Notes: generated from the sequence alone by a model not told the origin. DNA of 64,000 nucleotides from Flavobacterium sp. HBTb2-11-1 (GCF_009826975.1 NZ_WUMO01000008.1:62001-126000), one strand, 5' to 3'. Positions 18,008-27,648 are shown, counted from the first letter of the stretch. Numbers and translations are program-made.

Positions 18008-18766
18008 TTGATTCTCAATATTAAAAATACATTCGCCGAAATTGGAGAGACAACTATATTCGCCAAAAGGTTCTTTAAGGAAGTTTTGATTCCGCCTTAT
18101 GAGACCAAAGAGTTTCTCAGACAATGTTATGTCATTGGCTATAGATCTCTCCCACTCGTTGCTATCACAGGCTTTATTATGGGGCTGGTGCTTACGCTTC
18201 AATCACGCCCAACATTGGTGAAATTTGGTGCCGAATCTTGGCTTCCTGGAATGGTGGCGCTTTCTCTAATAAGAGAAATTGCTCCAGTAATCACTGCTTT
18301 GATTTGTGCAGGAAAAATTTCCTCTGGAATCGGTGCCGAACTAGGATCGATGAAAGTTACAGAACAGATTGACGCCATGGAAGTGTCAGCGGTAAATCCG
18401 TACAACTATTTGGTAGTGACCAGAGTTTTAGCCTGTACTTTGATGGTTCCTATTTTGGTGTTTTTTGCAGATGCCATTGGAATTATTGGCGGTTATGTAG
18501 GCATTAACATTCATGGCGATGTCAACTTTTACCGCTTTTTAACCCAGATTGTACAGTCTTTAGAATACTTAGATCTGCTTCCAGCCACTCTCAAAACTTT
18601 CTTCTTTGGATTTTTTATCGGAATTATTGGCTGTTACAAAGGTTTTAATGCTTCTAACGGAACAGAAAGCGTGGGACAAGCTGCCAATTCTGCTGTGGTG
18701 ACAGCATCGTTGAGCATTTTTATTATCGATATGGTCGCTGTACAAATAACCGATTTATTCTTTTAA
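18008..18766 (+). CDS. mlaE: MlaE-type ABC transporter permease (phospholipid/MCE system)
   Basis: This 252-residue permease has the MlaE/YrbE fold: an amphipathic N-terminal helix, then about five membrane segments with the conserved GFIMGLVLTLQSRPTLVKFG and ICAGKISSGIGAELGSMKVTEQIDAMEVSAVNPYNYL (EQIDAMEV signature). The start is TTG 18008; no ATG exists between the preceding in-frame stop at 17966 and residue 59. It is followed at 2 bp by the ATPase and then the MCE protein, so the three form one lipid-transport ABC system between inner and outer membranes. Transport direction is not settled by sequence. A further 250 bp upstream hold no gene. Confidence 0.9.
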   Translation: MILNIKNTFAEIGETTIFAKRFFKEVLIPPYETKEFLRQCYVIGYRSLPLVAITGFIMGLVLTLQSRPTLVKFGAESWLPGMVALSLIREIAPVITALICAGKISSGIGAELGSMKVTEQIDAMEVSAVNPYNYLVVTRVLACTLMVPILVFFADAIGIIGGYVGINIHGDVNFYRFLTQIVQSLEYLDLLPATLKTFFFGFFIGIIGCYKGFNASNGTESVGQAANSAVVTASLSIFIIDMVAVQITDLFF

Positions 18767-18767
18767 A

Positions 18768-19547
18768 ATGATGAAGGAAAAATTACATAAAGAACCTAAA
18801 ACAAAAGAAAAAGATCAGACTCCGATTATCGAGATTAAAGATCTGCATAAAACTTTTGGTAAAGATAATGCCGTTTTAAAAGGCGTAAATCTCACTTTGA
18901 ATAAAGGCGAAGATTTAGTGGTTTTAGGACGTTCAGGCTCTGGAAAATCGGTTACCATAAAATGTATTGTGGGATTGATTGAACCAGACAAAGGCGAAAT
19001 TAAAGTTTTTGATCAAAACGTTCTTAATATCTCAAAAAGCGAGCTGAATGAAATTAGAGTCCGAATCGGATTTTTGTTCCAAAGCGGAGCACTTTACGAT
19101 TCGATGTCAGTTAGAGAAAATCTAGCTTTTACATTGACCAAACACAAACGCGATTTAAGCCCTGAAGAAGTTGAAAACGAAGTAATGGAAGCGCTAGAAA
19201 ATGTGGGACTGGCAGATGCCGTAGATAAAATGCCGTCTGAACTTTCGGGTGGTATGAGAAAAAGAATTGGCTTGGCTCGCACTTTAATCTTAAAACCAGA
19301 AATCATTTTGTATGACGAACCCACAACGGGTTTGGACACTATAACATCAAGAGAAATAAGTGAATTGATTCTGGACATTAAACACAAACAAAAAACCTCT
19401 TCGATTATTATCACCCACGATATGGCCTGCGCAAAAATGACCGCCGACCGAATTGTGGTTTTAAAAGAGGGGGTGATTCACGCCGAAGGAACATACGAAG
19501 AATTAGAAAAAGACGAAGACGAATGGGTACGCTCATTTTTTGAATAA
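18768..19547 (+). CDS. mlaF: MlaF-type ABC transporter ATP-binding protein
   Basis: This 259-residue ABC ATPase has Walker A GRSGSGKS (about 55-62), the signature LSGGMRKR, Walker B EIILYDEPTTGLD and the switch His in IITHD. The SGGMRKRIGLARTL wording is typical of MlaF-type rather than sugar or peptide transporters. The N-terminal 20 residues are an extra charged extension. It powers the permease encoded 2 bp upstream. Confidence 0.92.
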   Translation: MMKEKLHKEPKTKEKDQTPIIEIKDLHKTFGKDNAVLKGVNLTLNKGEDLVVLGRSGSGKSVTIKCIVGLIEPDKGEIKVFDQNVLNISKSELNEIRVRIGFLFQSGALYDSMSVRENLAFTLTKHKRDLSPEEVENEVMEALENVGLADAVDKMPSELSGGMRKRIGLARTLILKPEIILYDEPTTGLDTITSREISELILDIKHKQKTSSIIITHDMACAKMTADRIVVLKEGVIHAEGTYEELEKDEDEWVRSFFE

Positions 19548-19569
19548 AGCAAAATAAATAATAGAAATC

Positions 19570-20400
19570 ATGGAAAAGCAATCTGGATATACTTGGAAAT
19601 TGGGAATGTTTGTAACGATAGGTTTACTGCTTTTTATAATGGCCGTATACTTTATCGGAAAGCAGCAAAACCTTTTCGGATCTACCTTTCATATCACTTC
19701 TCAATTTAAAACGGTAAGCGGTTTAGAAGTCGGAAACAATGTTCGTTTCTCTGGAATTAATGTGGGAACCGTAGAACAAATTCAGCTAAAAAATGACTCA
19801 ACAGTCGTAGTGGTTTTAGTAATGAAAGAAGAAGTTCGAAAATTTATTAAAACCGATGCCACAGCCAGTATTGGTTCAGATGGTCTAATGGGCGACAAAG
19901 TGCTGACCATTTCACCCGGCGCCAAATCTAAAAAAGTTATCGAAGACAACGGACAGATTGCTTCTGTTGACGGAATTGAAATGCAGGATCTGATGAAAAG
20001 CGTGAAGAAAAGTGTAGATAATGTCGGTATCATTTCTGAGGAACTTGCCATTTTCAGCCACAGCATGAACAATGGGAACGGTGCTTTAGCAAGATTGGTG
20101 AAAGACGATAAAATGGCCAACAGCGTTTCGAATACGCTTTCTAATCTAGAAACTGGAACAAAAGGTTTCAGCGAAAATATGGAAGCTGCAAAAAGTAATT
20201 TCCTTTTTAGAGGTTACTTCAAGAAAAAAGAGAAGGAAAAAAAGGAGAAGGCTGAGGAAAGAAAAGAAAAACAAGAGGAAGCGAAAAAAGAGAAACAAGA
20301 AGCAAGACAAGAGAAGCAAGAGGAACAGGAAAAAGCTGCCAAGGAAAAGGAACAGAAAGAGAAAGAAGAACAGCAAAAACAGGAAGATGCCAAAAAATAA
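19570..20400 (+). CDS. mlaD: MCE-domain protein (MlaD-type) with long charged tail
   Basis: This 276-residue protein has one N-terminal membrane helix (about 9-28, KLGMFVTIGLLLFIMAVYFI), then an MCE domain (about 37-115: FKTVSGLEVGNNVRFSGINV and TASIGSDGLMGDKVLTI) that forms the lipid-binding ring. A helical linker follows. The last 60 residues are almost only Lys, Glu, Gln, Arg and Ala, likely a single alpha-helix or coiled coil; E. coli MlaD has no such tail. It ends a tight mlaE-mlaF-mlaD run. Confidence 0.9.
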   Translation: MEKQSGYTWKLGMFVTIGLLLFIMAVYFIGKQQNLFGSTFHITSQFKTVSGLEVGNNVRFSGINVGTVEQIQLKNDSTVVVVLVMKEEVRKFIKTDATASIGSDGLMGDKVLTISPGAKSKKVIEDNGQIASVDGIEMQDLMKSVKKSVDNVGIISEELAIFSHSMNNGNGALARLVKDDKMANSVSNTLSNLETGTKGFSENMEAAKSNFLFRGYFKKKEKEKKEKAEERKEKQEEAKKEKQEARQEKQEEQEKAAKEKEQKEKEEQQKQEDAKK

Positions 20401-20504
20401 TTCCAAATTTTAAGTTCCAAAATTCCAATTCTCATTTTATGCTTTCCTGAGCGTATGTTTCACAATTCATAATTCACAATTTATAATTCACAATCAAAAA
20501 GTAT

Positions 20505-23327
20505 ATGCCTAGTTCAATAAAACATACCGCCTTAAAAGTCTTAAAAATTACTGGAATTACGATTGCGGTGATTCTGTTTTTGCTGTTTATTATTCCGCTG
20601 CTTTTTCCTGGAAAAATTGCCACAGAAGTAAAGAAAATCGCCAACGAACGCCTGGATACCAAATTGGAATTTACTAAATCTAAGCTGTCATTTTTTACAC
20701 ATTTCCCTTCACTAACTGTTGCTCTTGATGATTTGTCATTAACGGGTTCTAAGCCTTTCAGCAATGATACATTGCTAAAAGCAGATCAGGTTGCTTTTGG
20801 AATTGACATTAAGAGATTGCTTTTTGATAACGAAGTTAAAATCAACAAACTGTATGTTTCTGATGCTTTGATTAATGTAATGGTCAACGAAAAAGGTCAG
20901 GCCAATTATAACATTTATGTAGCTCCTGAAGACAGAGATAAAAAAGAAGATCCAAATGCTCCAGAAGAAGGAACTGCAATTCGACTAGAACGGATTGATT
21001 TACAAAACTGCCATGTAAAATATAATGATCGTTCCGCTAAGATTTTGATTGATGCAAAAGGTTTTAATTATATTGGAAAAGGAAATTTGAGTGAAGATAT
21101 TTTTGACCTCGCAACCGATGCCAAAATTGACAATCTCGATTTCTTTTATGATCGAACAGGCTATTTGAGAAGAAAAAAAGTGAGCGCCGATTTGATTACC
21201 CGCATCAATACGCACGCTCTTACCTTTATTCTTCAAAAAAATGAACTTCATATCAATAAACTGCCTCTAAAATTTACAGGTTTATTTACCATTTTAAGAG
21301 ACGGATACAAAATCAATATAAAAGCAGCTTCTGAGAATACAACCGTAAAAGATTTATTTTCTGTAATGCCTCCCGAATATTTGACGTGGCTTGAAAGAAC
21401 AGAAATTTCAGGAAGAAGCGATTTACTGCTGACTTTTAAAGGAGATTATAATGTTCCAAAAAAGCAAAAACCAAACTTGGCTTTCAATTTAAAAATCAAT
21501 AACGGTGCTGTAAATTATCAAAACGCGCCCGTTCCTTTAACTGATTTTCAAATGGACTTAAATGCCATGCTTCCTTCTTTGGATACCGAACAATTGCTGG
21601 TTAATTTGAGAACATTTAAATTTAAAGTTGGCGAAAAAGACTATTTTAATGCTTATCTGCACAGCAAAGGTTTAAGCGAAATGTCGATTAATGCGAGTTT
21701 GAAGGGCGCATTAGACCTTGCTGTTGTAGATGCTGCTTTAGGTCTGGAAAATATTGATCTAAAAGGTATTTTAAAAACCGATATTCAAGCACGCGGACTT
21801 TTCAGTACTTCTAAAAAATTATTTCCAAAAACGATCGGCGGTATTTCTTTGCGAAACGGATGGCTTAAAACAAAGTATTATCCAAATCCAATTACCAATA
21901 TCACTTTTATAGCCAATGTGCTAAATAAAGTGGGAACCTATCAAGATTTGATTGTTGCTGTGGCGCCTTTCTCTTTTGTTTTTGAAGGAAACCCGGTGTA
22001 TGTCAATGCAACATTATCCGATTTTAATGATCTGGCTTATAATGCCAAGATTAAAGGCGAGTTGAACGTGGGCAGAATCTATCAGGTATTCTCACAAAAA
22101 GGTTTGGATTTAACTGGGTATGCCAAAGCTGATCTTTCTTTAAAAGGAAAACAAAGTTATGCCACAACGGGACAGTATGACAAACTAGATAATAAAGGAA
22201 CTTTACTTCTAAAAAATATAAAAGCAACATCCGAATTGTTTCCAAAAGCGTTCTATATCAAACAGGGAAATTTCCGTTTTCAGAACGAAAAAATGTGGTT
22301 TGAAAAATTCAATGCTGCTTATGGAAAATCAGATTTTGATATCAATGGCTATCTGTTGAACACCATTAATTACTTCTTAGAATCAAAAGGAACTTTAAGC
22401 GGTAATTTCAATCTGAAATCAAAATTGATTAACGTGGATGAATTTATGGCGCTCAAAGAAGGCGAAAATAATGATCGAGACATTAAAGTGGAATATGCCA
22501 AAGAAGATCATCCGAAAATGAGCGGTGTGGTCATTATTCCGAAAAACCTAAATGTCAGTTTAAATGCAAATGCAGATAAAATTGAATATAATAAATTGGT
22601 TTTTAACAAACTAAATGGAAAAATAGGTGTAAAAAAAGAAGGATTTTACTTAGAAAATATTACCTTTAATATCATTGACTGTGTTTTAGGGATTAATGCT
22701 TTTTATAAAGATGAGTCTCCAACCTCTGCACATTTTGATGCTCATTTTACGGCAAAAGACTTTGATGTACAGAGAGCTTACAAAGAAATTCCGATGTTTC
22801 ATGATATGGTCACAGCAGCTGAAAAAGCACACGGAATAATTTCTGTCGACTATAAGGTAAAAGGAGATTTGAACGGAAATATGGGTCCTATTTATGAATC
22901 AATGCAAGGTGGAGGAACGATTAATTTACGTGATGTGAAAATTAAAGGATTGAAACTTTTTGATGGAATTAGTTCTAAAACAGGGCAAAACGGTTTGAAT
23001 AATCCTGATATGAAAGGAATTGAAATTAAATCGACAATCGATAAAAATCTTATTAGTATAGAGCCTTTTACTTTTAGTGTAGCCAGTTTTAGGCCAACCA
23101 TTAAAGGAACTACAAGCTTTGACGGACTTTTGGATCTGAGAATGCGTTTAGGTCTTCCGCTTTTTGGAATCATCGGATTTCCGATCGTAATTACTGGAAC
23201 GCATGAAGCTCCAAAAATTAAAATATTCAGTAAAACAGGCCAAGAAATTAACCCTGCTGTTTATGATGAAAAAAACAATAAAGTTATTCGAGAAGAAAAA
23301 GTGAGCAACCCCAGAACAAAGAAATAA
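20505..23327 (+). CDS. AsmA-family protein (large envelope protein)
   Basis: This 940-residue protein has an N-terminal signal-anchor (about 12-35, VLKITGITIAVILFLLFIIP) and then a long beta-rich body. The N-terminal AsmA motif (KIATEVKKIANERLDTKLEF, FTHFPSLTVALDDLSL) and the AsmA_2 C-terminal region (GGGTINLRDVKIKGLKLFDGIS, LDLRMRLGLPLFGIIGFPIVITGTHEAPKIKI) are present. AsmA-like proteins are elongated bridge-type lipid carriers in the periplasm. Its place directly after an MCE transport operon fits a shared role in outer-membrane lipid supply. Its stop overlaps the next start. Confidence 0.88.
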   Translation: MPSSIKHTALKVLKITGITIAVILFLLFIIPLLFPGKIATEVKKIANERLDTKLEFTKSKLSFFTHFPSLTVALDDLSLTGSKPFSNDTLLKADQVAFGIDIKRLLFDNEVKINKLYVSDALINVMVNEKGQANYNIYVAPEDRDKKEDPNAPEEGTAIRLERIDLQNCHVKYNDRSAKILIDAKGFNYIGKGNLSEDIFDLATDAKIDNLDFFYDRTGYLRRKKVSADLITRINTHALTFILQKNELHINKLPLKFTGLFTILRDGYKINIKAASENTTVKDLFSVMPPEYLTWLERTEISGRSDLLLTFKGDYNVPKKQKPNLAFNLKINNGAVNYQNAPVPLTDFQMDLNAMLPSLDTEQLLVNLRTFKFKVGEKDYFNAYLHSKGLSEMSINASLKGALDLAVVDAALGLENIDLKGILKTDIQARGLFSTSKKLFPKTIGGISLRNGWLKTKYYPNPITNITFIANVLNKVGTYQDLIVAVAPFSFVFEGNPVYVNATLSDFNDLAYNAKIKGELNVGRIYQVFSQKGLDLTGYAKADLSLKGKQSYATTGQYDKLDNKGTLLLKNIKATSELFPKAFYIKQGNFRFQNEKMWFEKFNAAYGKSDFDINGYLLNTINYFLESKGTLSGNFNLKSKLINVDEFMALKEGENNDRDIKVEYAKEDHPKMSGVVIIPKNLNVSLNANADKIEYNKLVFNKLNGKIGVKKEGFYLENITFNIIDCVLGINAFYKDESPTSAHFDAHFTAKDFDVQRAYKEIPMFHDMVTAAEKAHGIISVDYKVKGDLNGNMGPIYESMQGGGTINLRDVKIKGLKLFDGISSKTGQNGLNNPDMKGIEIKSTIDKNLISIEPFTFSVASFRPTIKGTTSFDGLLDLRMRLGLPLFGIIGFPIVITGTHEAPKIKIFSKTGQEINPAVYDEKNNKVIREEKVSNPRTKK

Positions 23328-23842
23328 TGAATTCTAAATCTCAACATAAAAACAGTGCATTCGAAAAGTTTGCTACAAAAGTGTCTAAAGCTGCTGGAAG
23401 CACTCCAGCTTTTATTGGTGCGTTGGCCCTTGTTGTGGGCTGGGCGGCTTCGGGACCTATTTTCGATTATTCTGAAACTTGGCAATTGGTCATCAATACA
23501 GGCACAACCATTATTACCTTTTTGATGGTTTTCTTAATTCAAAAAGCCCAAAACAAGGATTCGCTTGCCATTCAGTTAAAACTAAACGAACTCGTAGCAT
23601 CAAATGAATTATCCAGCAATAGTTTAGTCGACATTGAAAGTATGACTGAAGAAGAGATGATCATTATCCAAAAATATTATCATCATTTGAGCCAATTGGC
23701 AAAGAAGGACCGAACTATAAGAACTTCGCATTCAATTGCCGAAGCAAATGAACTTCATAATCGTAAAAAAGAAAAAAATATAAAACCAGATAACATCAAA
23801 AAAACTACCCAAAATACCTCTAAAAAAATAACCAAAAAATGA
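23327..23842 (+). CDS. Low-affinity iron permease family membrane protein
   Basis: This 171-residue protein has two membrane helices (about 25-45 and 52-72) and the segment FEKFATKVSKAAGSTPAFIGALALVVGWAASGPIFDYSETWQLVINTGTTIITFLMVFLIQ split over them, characteristic of the family named after yeast Fet4 (Iron_permease). It is followed by a soluble helical region and a basic tail. Bacterial members are short and an iron role is unproven. Start overlaps the AsmA stop by one base and its stop overlaps the next start by 4 bp. Confidence 0.8.
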   Translation: MNSKSQHKNSAFEKFATKVSKAAGSTPAFIGALALVVGWAASGPIFDYSETWQLVINTGTTIITFLMVFLIQKAQNKDSLAIQLKLNELVASNELSSNSLVDIESMTEEEMIIIQKYYHHLSQLAKKDRTIRTSHSIAEANELHNRKKEKNIKPDNIKKTTQNTSKKITKK

Positions 23843-25038
23843 AATTGAGCTCTACTGAAACCTATTGGCCGTTAAAAAATGCCATAAAACAAAGTTACCC
23901 TTCAATTGATTCCGATATTACCACCGACATTTTAATAATTGGCGGTGGCATTACAGGCGCTTTAACAGCTTATAAATTACTTAACGAAGGAAAAAAAATT
24001 GTTCTTGTAGACCGTCGCGATGTCTGTGGCGGAAGCACTTCTGGAAGTACAGCACTTCTTCAATATGAAATTGATGTTCCACTACATCAACTCATTAAAC
24101 TTCGTGGCACAAGATGCGCCGTAGACAGTTATCAGAATGGAAAAAAAGCAATTTTTGACCTTCGAAATATCATTGATGAAGTAGGTTGCGATTGTGGTTT
24201 CGAATTCAAGAAAAGCGTTTATTTCACTACTTTAAAAAAAGATGTGCCTTATTTAAAAAATGAGTTTAAAGCCCGAAAGCAACATGGTTTTGAAATCAGC
24301 TGGCTGGGCAGATCAGAATTGCAAAAAATGGGGCTGAATGCCATTGCAGGAATTGAATCTAAAACTGCAGCTGTTATGGATCCGTTTAAACTTGCCAGTG
24401 ATCTTCTGTTTCATTGTCATGAAAAAGGCATGCAGATTTTTGACCGCACTAATATTGCTTCCATACAGCATCAAAAAGGTAAAATTATTGCCACTACAGA
24501 CTCAAAACATGTTATTACGGCTGATCACATAATACATTGCACAGGTTATGAGAGCACAGAAACTCTGAAGGAAAAAGTGGTCGATTTAAAAAGCACTTAT
24601 GTTATTGCCTCTGAGAGTCAGTCTGATCTTCCAGAAAATTTCAGACATACTATATTTTGGGATACCGCTTCGCCTTATCATTACATAAGAACTACAGAAG
24701 ATAACCGCATTATAATGGGTGGCGGAGACGAAGATTTTAAAGACACCAAAAAGCGCGATAAATTGCTGCCTAAAAAAGAACAATATCTTTTAAAACAATT
24801 TTTTAAAAGATTCCCAGATTTAGATTTTAAAATTGATTATTCCTGGGCAGGAACTTTCGGAGAAACTAAAGATGGTCTTCCTTATTTCGGAAAGCCAAAT
24901 CCGAGAAAAAACGAACATTATATTCTAGGTTTCGGCGGAAACGGAATCACCTTCAGCATATTGGGAACAAATTCTATCCTGGATTCACTTTACAACAAAA
25001 AAAATACAGATTTGGATTATTATCGATTTGGACGTTAG
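23839..25038 (+). CDS. FAD-dependent oxidoreductase (DAO family)
   Basis: This 399-residue protein has an N-terminal dinucleotide-binding loop (IIGGGITGALTAYKLL, residues 31-47) followed by VDRRDVCGGSTSGSTALLQYE and a C-terminal FAD-contact region (TKDGLPYFGKPNPRKNEHYI, GFGGNGITFSILG), which place it in the D-amino-acid oxidase/glycine oxidase superfamily. The substrate is unknown. It is the last gene of the overlapping AsmA-iron permease run (ATGA overlap) and is closed by a strong terminator. Confidence 0.87.
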   Translation: MKLSSTETYWPLKNAIKQSYPSIDSDITTDILIIGGGITGALTAYKLLNEGKKIVLVDRRDVCGGSTSGSTALLQYEIDVPLHQLIKLRGTRCAVDSYQNGKKAIFDLRNIIDEVGCDCGFEFKKSVYFTTLKKDVPYLKNEFKARKQHGFEISWLGRSELQKMGLNAIAGIESKTAAVMDPFKLASDLLFHCHEKGMQIFDRTNIASIQHQKGKIIATTDSKHVITADHIIHCTGYESTETLKEKVVDLKSTYVIASESQSDLPENFRHTIFWDTASPYHYIRTTEDNRIIMGGGDEDFKDTKKRDKLLPKKEQYLLKQFFKRFPDLDFKIDYSWAGTFGETKDGLPYFGKPNPRKNEHYILGFGGNGITFSILGTNSILDSLYNKKNTDLDYYRFGR

Positions 25039-25041
25039 AAA

Positions 25042-25229
25042 CATGCTAAGCTTCTGAGACGCCAAGGTGTTAAGTTTTTTATTTTAAGTATATGATAAAA
25101 CCCTCAGATTTTGAGTTCTCAAAATCTGAGGGTTTTATTTTATATATTGCTTTAGAGCTAGCGACTTTATTTTTTTGAGATGGCAAAAAAGCTTAGAATC
25201 TTAGCGTCTCAGAACCTTAGCAACTTCGC
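25042..25229. repeat. Inverted pair of family C repeats around a terminator
   Basis: Arms GCTAAGCTTCTGAGACGCCA (25044-) and its complement ending near 25224 (GCGTCTCAGAACCTTAGC) bracket the intergenic space of two convergent genes. The same arrangement of family C arms is seen at 28926/29336 and 32387/32756. Confidence 0.65.
25097..25141. terminator. Bidirectional intrinsic terminator
   Basis: A perfect 19-bp stem, AAAACCCTCAGATTTTGAG (25097-25115) against 25118-25136, with a 2-nt gap; A-run on one side and T-run on the other, between convergent genes. Confidence 0.9.
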
Positions 25230-25232
25230 CCA

Positions 25233-26258
25233 TTAGGCCGTAATAGCCAAAGAATTCAAATTAAACTTATATTCTTTTGGACTGCAGTTGAATTTTTGTT
25301 TGAAAATTTTGGAGAAATAGCTTCTGCTGGTAAAACCAATGCAATACACTATTTCTGAAATATTTAGATCAGAAGTTCTGATAAGAATTTCTGCTTTAAG
25401 CACTCGCATGTGCGTAATGTAATCGTTGACCGTGCGATTATGGATCATTTTAAAACCTTCTTGAAGTTTATTTGGAGAAAGTCCAGATTTTTTGCTCAAA
25501 GATTTAATTGAAAAAGCTTCTTCTGGATTTGATTTTATAAATTCAGAAAGTTCTTTTATTTCTTCTAGTTCTCTCAATGTCAATCCGTTTGACTCGTTTG
25601 CAAAAGCATGCAAGTCATCAGAGTGTTGTTGAATTTCCATCGCAAGAATGATTCTCATAATTCCTTCTTTCAATAAATTTCTAACAACTCCAGTTTGTGT
25701 GATCGAATTAAGCTGTTCGATTTTTTCGGCAATCTGTAAATTATAAGATCCTATATAGAAGAAATCTGATGTTTGGTTATTTTCAAAAAAAGTATCTTTT
25801 ACCTGCTGATTTAAAGAATGAGCCTGATTTGCAGCGTCAATCTGAGTTCCAACAATAATTAAAGTCAGTTTTGTTTTTTTTCCTTTCTCGAAAAACAAAA
25901 CGTTATCCTTATTTTGTTTTGATGAAACAATTGCCGTCTGAAATGTTTTGAGTTTTCGCTCCTCACCATTTAGTCCAAAACTATGCGATAAATTACCTTT
26001 AGAACAATAAGCAAAATAAATTGGCGACGATTTTACGTTTAGAATATCTAGTCTAATATCTGTTGAAAATGTCATGTCAAATTGAACGTAAGAGATATTA
26101 TCGTTAAAAGAAGCGCCAATTATTGAACCTTCAGCAAAACTATTTTCAACTTCTAATGTGTATTCGTCTGAGTCAAAAGCCACCTTTCCGCCAAAACTAG
26201 TCTGAAGCTCATCAAATATATTTTGAGTTTTTTCTGTATTTATAGTAACAATTTTCAT
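25233..26258 (-). CDS. AraC-family transcriptional regulator
   Basis: The 341 residues comprise a beta-rich N-terminal domain of unknown ligand (about 1-230) and a C-terminal double helix-turn-helix of AraC type (about 245-335: SIKSLSKKSGLSPNKLQEGF, HMRVLKAEILIRTSDLNISE, IVYCIGFTSRSYFSKIFKQK, CSPKEYKFN). It is a single gene facing away from the glycosylase gene across 170 bp. The regulon is unknown. Confidence 0.88.
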   Translation of the reverse strand: MKIVTINTEKTQNIFDELQTSFGGKVAFDSDEYTLEVENSFAEGSIIGASFNDNISYVQFDMTFSTDIRLDILNVKSSPIYFAYCSKGNLSHSFGLNGEERKLKTFQTAIVSSKQNKDNVLFFEKGKKTKLTLIIVGTQIDAANQAHSLNQQVKDTFFENNQTSDFFYIGSYNLQIAEKIEQLNSITQTGVVRNLLKEGIMRIILAMEIQQHSDDLHAFANESNGLTLRELEEIKELSEFIKSNPEEAFSIKSLSKKSGLSPNKLQEGFKMIHNRTVNDYITHMRVLKAEILIRTSDLNISEIVYCIGFTSRSYFSKIFKQKFNCSPKEYKFNLNSLAITA

Positions 26259-26428
26259 GGTTCGCCGGATTTAAAATTATAATTTGCTAACAGATTATTT
26301 CTAGAAATCTGAAAGTCAAAGTTCGTTTAAAGACCCGCCAAAAATGTTATATAATTTTTTGGTTTTGTTTTATAATTCCTTATAAATGTTTATTTTAACG
26401 TAAATCAATATTTATTCAACTTACAAGT

Positions 26429-26914
26429 ATGAAAAGTTTTTCGTTTGCTCCTATTAGTTCTCCCACTTCTAAAATTCTGATTTTAGGCACGATGCCTGGA
26501 ACTAAATCTTTAGAACTCAATCAATATTATGGCCATAACCAGAATAACTTTTGGAAATTTATGTTTCAGATTCTTGGAGAAGAATTTTCGAAGGATTACG
26601 AAATACGAAAAAGCTTATTAATTAAAAATAATATCGCTCTTTGGGATGTCTTACAATTTTGCGAGCGTGTTGGAAGTTTGGACAGCGCCATAAAAAATGA
26701 AATTGCAAATGATTTTGAAAATTTCTTAGAAACTCATACACAAATAGAAGCCATTCTTTTTAATGGGCAAAAAGCCGCAGCATTTTTTAAAAAATATGTT
26801 CATTTAACAAAAGAATATAAAACTTTTACACTTCCATCAACAAGTCCTGCCAATGCTAGTAAGGCTTTCCAAGATAAATTCAACGAATGGAGCATCGTTA
26901 AAACCTTATTATAA
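26429..26914 (+). CDS. DNA-deoxyinosine glycosylase (UDG superfamily family 6)
   Basis: This 161-residue protein belongs to the hypoxanthine-DNA glycosylase branch of the uracil-DNA glycosylase superfamily: SSPTSKILILGTMPGTKSLE (active-site loop), YYGHNQNNFWKFM, IALWDVLQFCERVGSLDSAI, ILFNGQKA and LPSTSPANAS (DNA-minor-groove loop). It removes deaminated adenine from DNA in base-excision repair. A single gene with its own upstream space. Confidence 0.87.
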   Translation: MKSFSFAPISSPTSKILILGTMPGTKSLELNQYYGHNQNNFWKFMFQILGEEFSKDYEIRKSLLIKNNIALWDVLQFCERVGSLDSAIKNEIANDFENFLETHTQIEAILFNGQKAAAFFKKYVHLTKEYKTFTLPSTSPANASKAFQDKFNEWSIVKTLL

Positions 26915-27153
26915 GACAATAATTTTATATAATTACAATGCAAATATTGGAATCATGTAACTTTTTCCGTTTAAAATATAACAAAATACAGCCGCTCTCA
27001 ATCTAATTTTACATCAAAGAAAAATAAGCCATATTGAAGATTTGATTCACGAAAAGAAAAGGCTTTATTCTTATTAAAATTTACAAAGCAAACTGTAAAA
27101 AGTTTAGTCTATAAAGAGAACATTGGTTATGTTAGTTTATTTTTGGGAAAAAG

Positions 27154-27187
27154 CTACTCTATAGAAATATAGAGTAGTTTTGTTTTT
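27154..27187 (+). terminator. Intrinsic terminator-like hairpin
   Basis: CTACTCTATA, GAAA tetraloop, TATAGAGTAG and TTTTGTTTTT. It lies 240 bp after the glycosylase and only 27 bp before the next start. The 26915-27213 space shows no other gene; a short transcript starting at a TATTTTTG element (27138) would be too short to be meaningful, so it more likely ends read-through from the glycosylase gene. Confidence 0.7.
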
Positions 27188-27213
27188 ATAAGCTACCATT
27201 TAAAGATAAAAAC

Positions 27214-27648
27214 ATGAAAATTCAGACTTATTATAATCATATACGGTTTTACACCCCACACCATTTTATATATTATCCTGTTTTAATATTATTTTTAATT
27301 GCCAGCATTTATTTGAGTATTACAACAGAAGACCATTTAATATGGGCGTTTATCAGTGCAGCGTTTGTATTTCTGTTTGTATTGGCTTATATGCTTCGCC
27401 AGCACTATGCGCTAACGCTGCAAAACAGAATTGTACGTTTAGAAATGCGTTACCGCTATTTTACCCTTACTGGAAAAAGATTCGAAGAATTTGAATATAA
27501 ACTTACAGACGATCAGATATTTGCCTTACGTTTTGCGCCAGACAACGAATTGATTCCACTTGTAGAAGATGTTTTAAAAAACAACCTAACCGGTGATGCA
27601 ATCAAAAAAGCCATCGTACACTGGAAAGCAGATTATCACAGAGTTTAA
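27214..27648 (+). CDS. DUF6526-type small membrane protein
   Basis: This 144-residue protein begins MKIQTYYNHIRFYTPHHFIY, has two membrane helices (about 20-38 and 43-63) and a cytoplasmic helical tail (LQNRIVRLEMRYRYFTLTG, FALRFAPDNELIPLVEDVLK). The His-rich start and the RLEMR motif match a family widespread in this phylum (DUF6526 as I recall it). Function unknown. Confidence 0.75.
   Translation: MKIQTYYNHIRFYTPHHFIYYPVLILFLIASIYLSITTEDHLIWAFISAAFVFLFVLAYMLRQHYALTLQNRIVRLEMRYRYFTLTGKRFEEFEYKLTDDQIFALRFAPDNELIPLVEDVLKNNLTGDAIKKAIVHWKADYHRV

Noticed and set aside
20146-20435. Three long minus-strand frames rich in Phe, Leu and Ser
   Set aside because: They are the antisense image of the Lys/Glu-rich tail of the MlaD-like protein.
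26935-27005. A 22-codon frame after the deoxyinosine glycosylase
   Set aside because: No ribosome-binding site, no coding character and no neighbour coupling.
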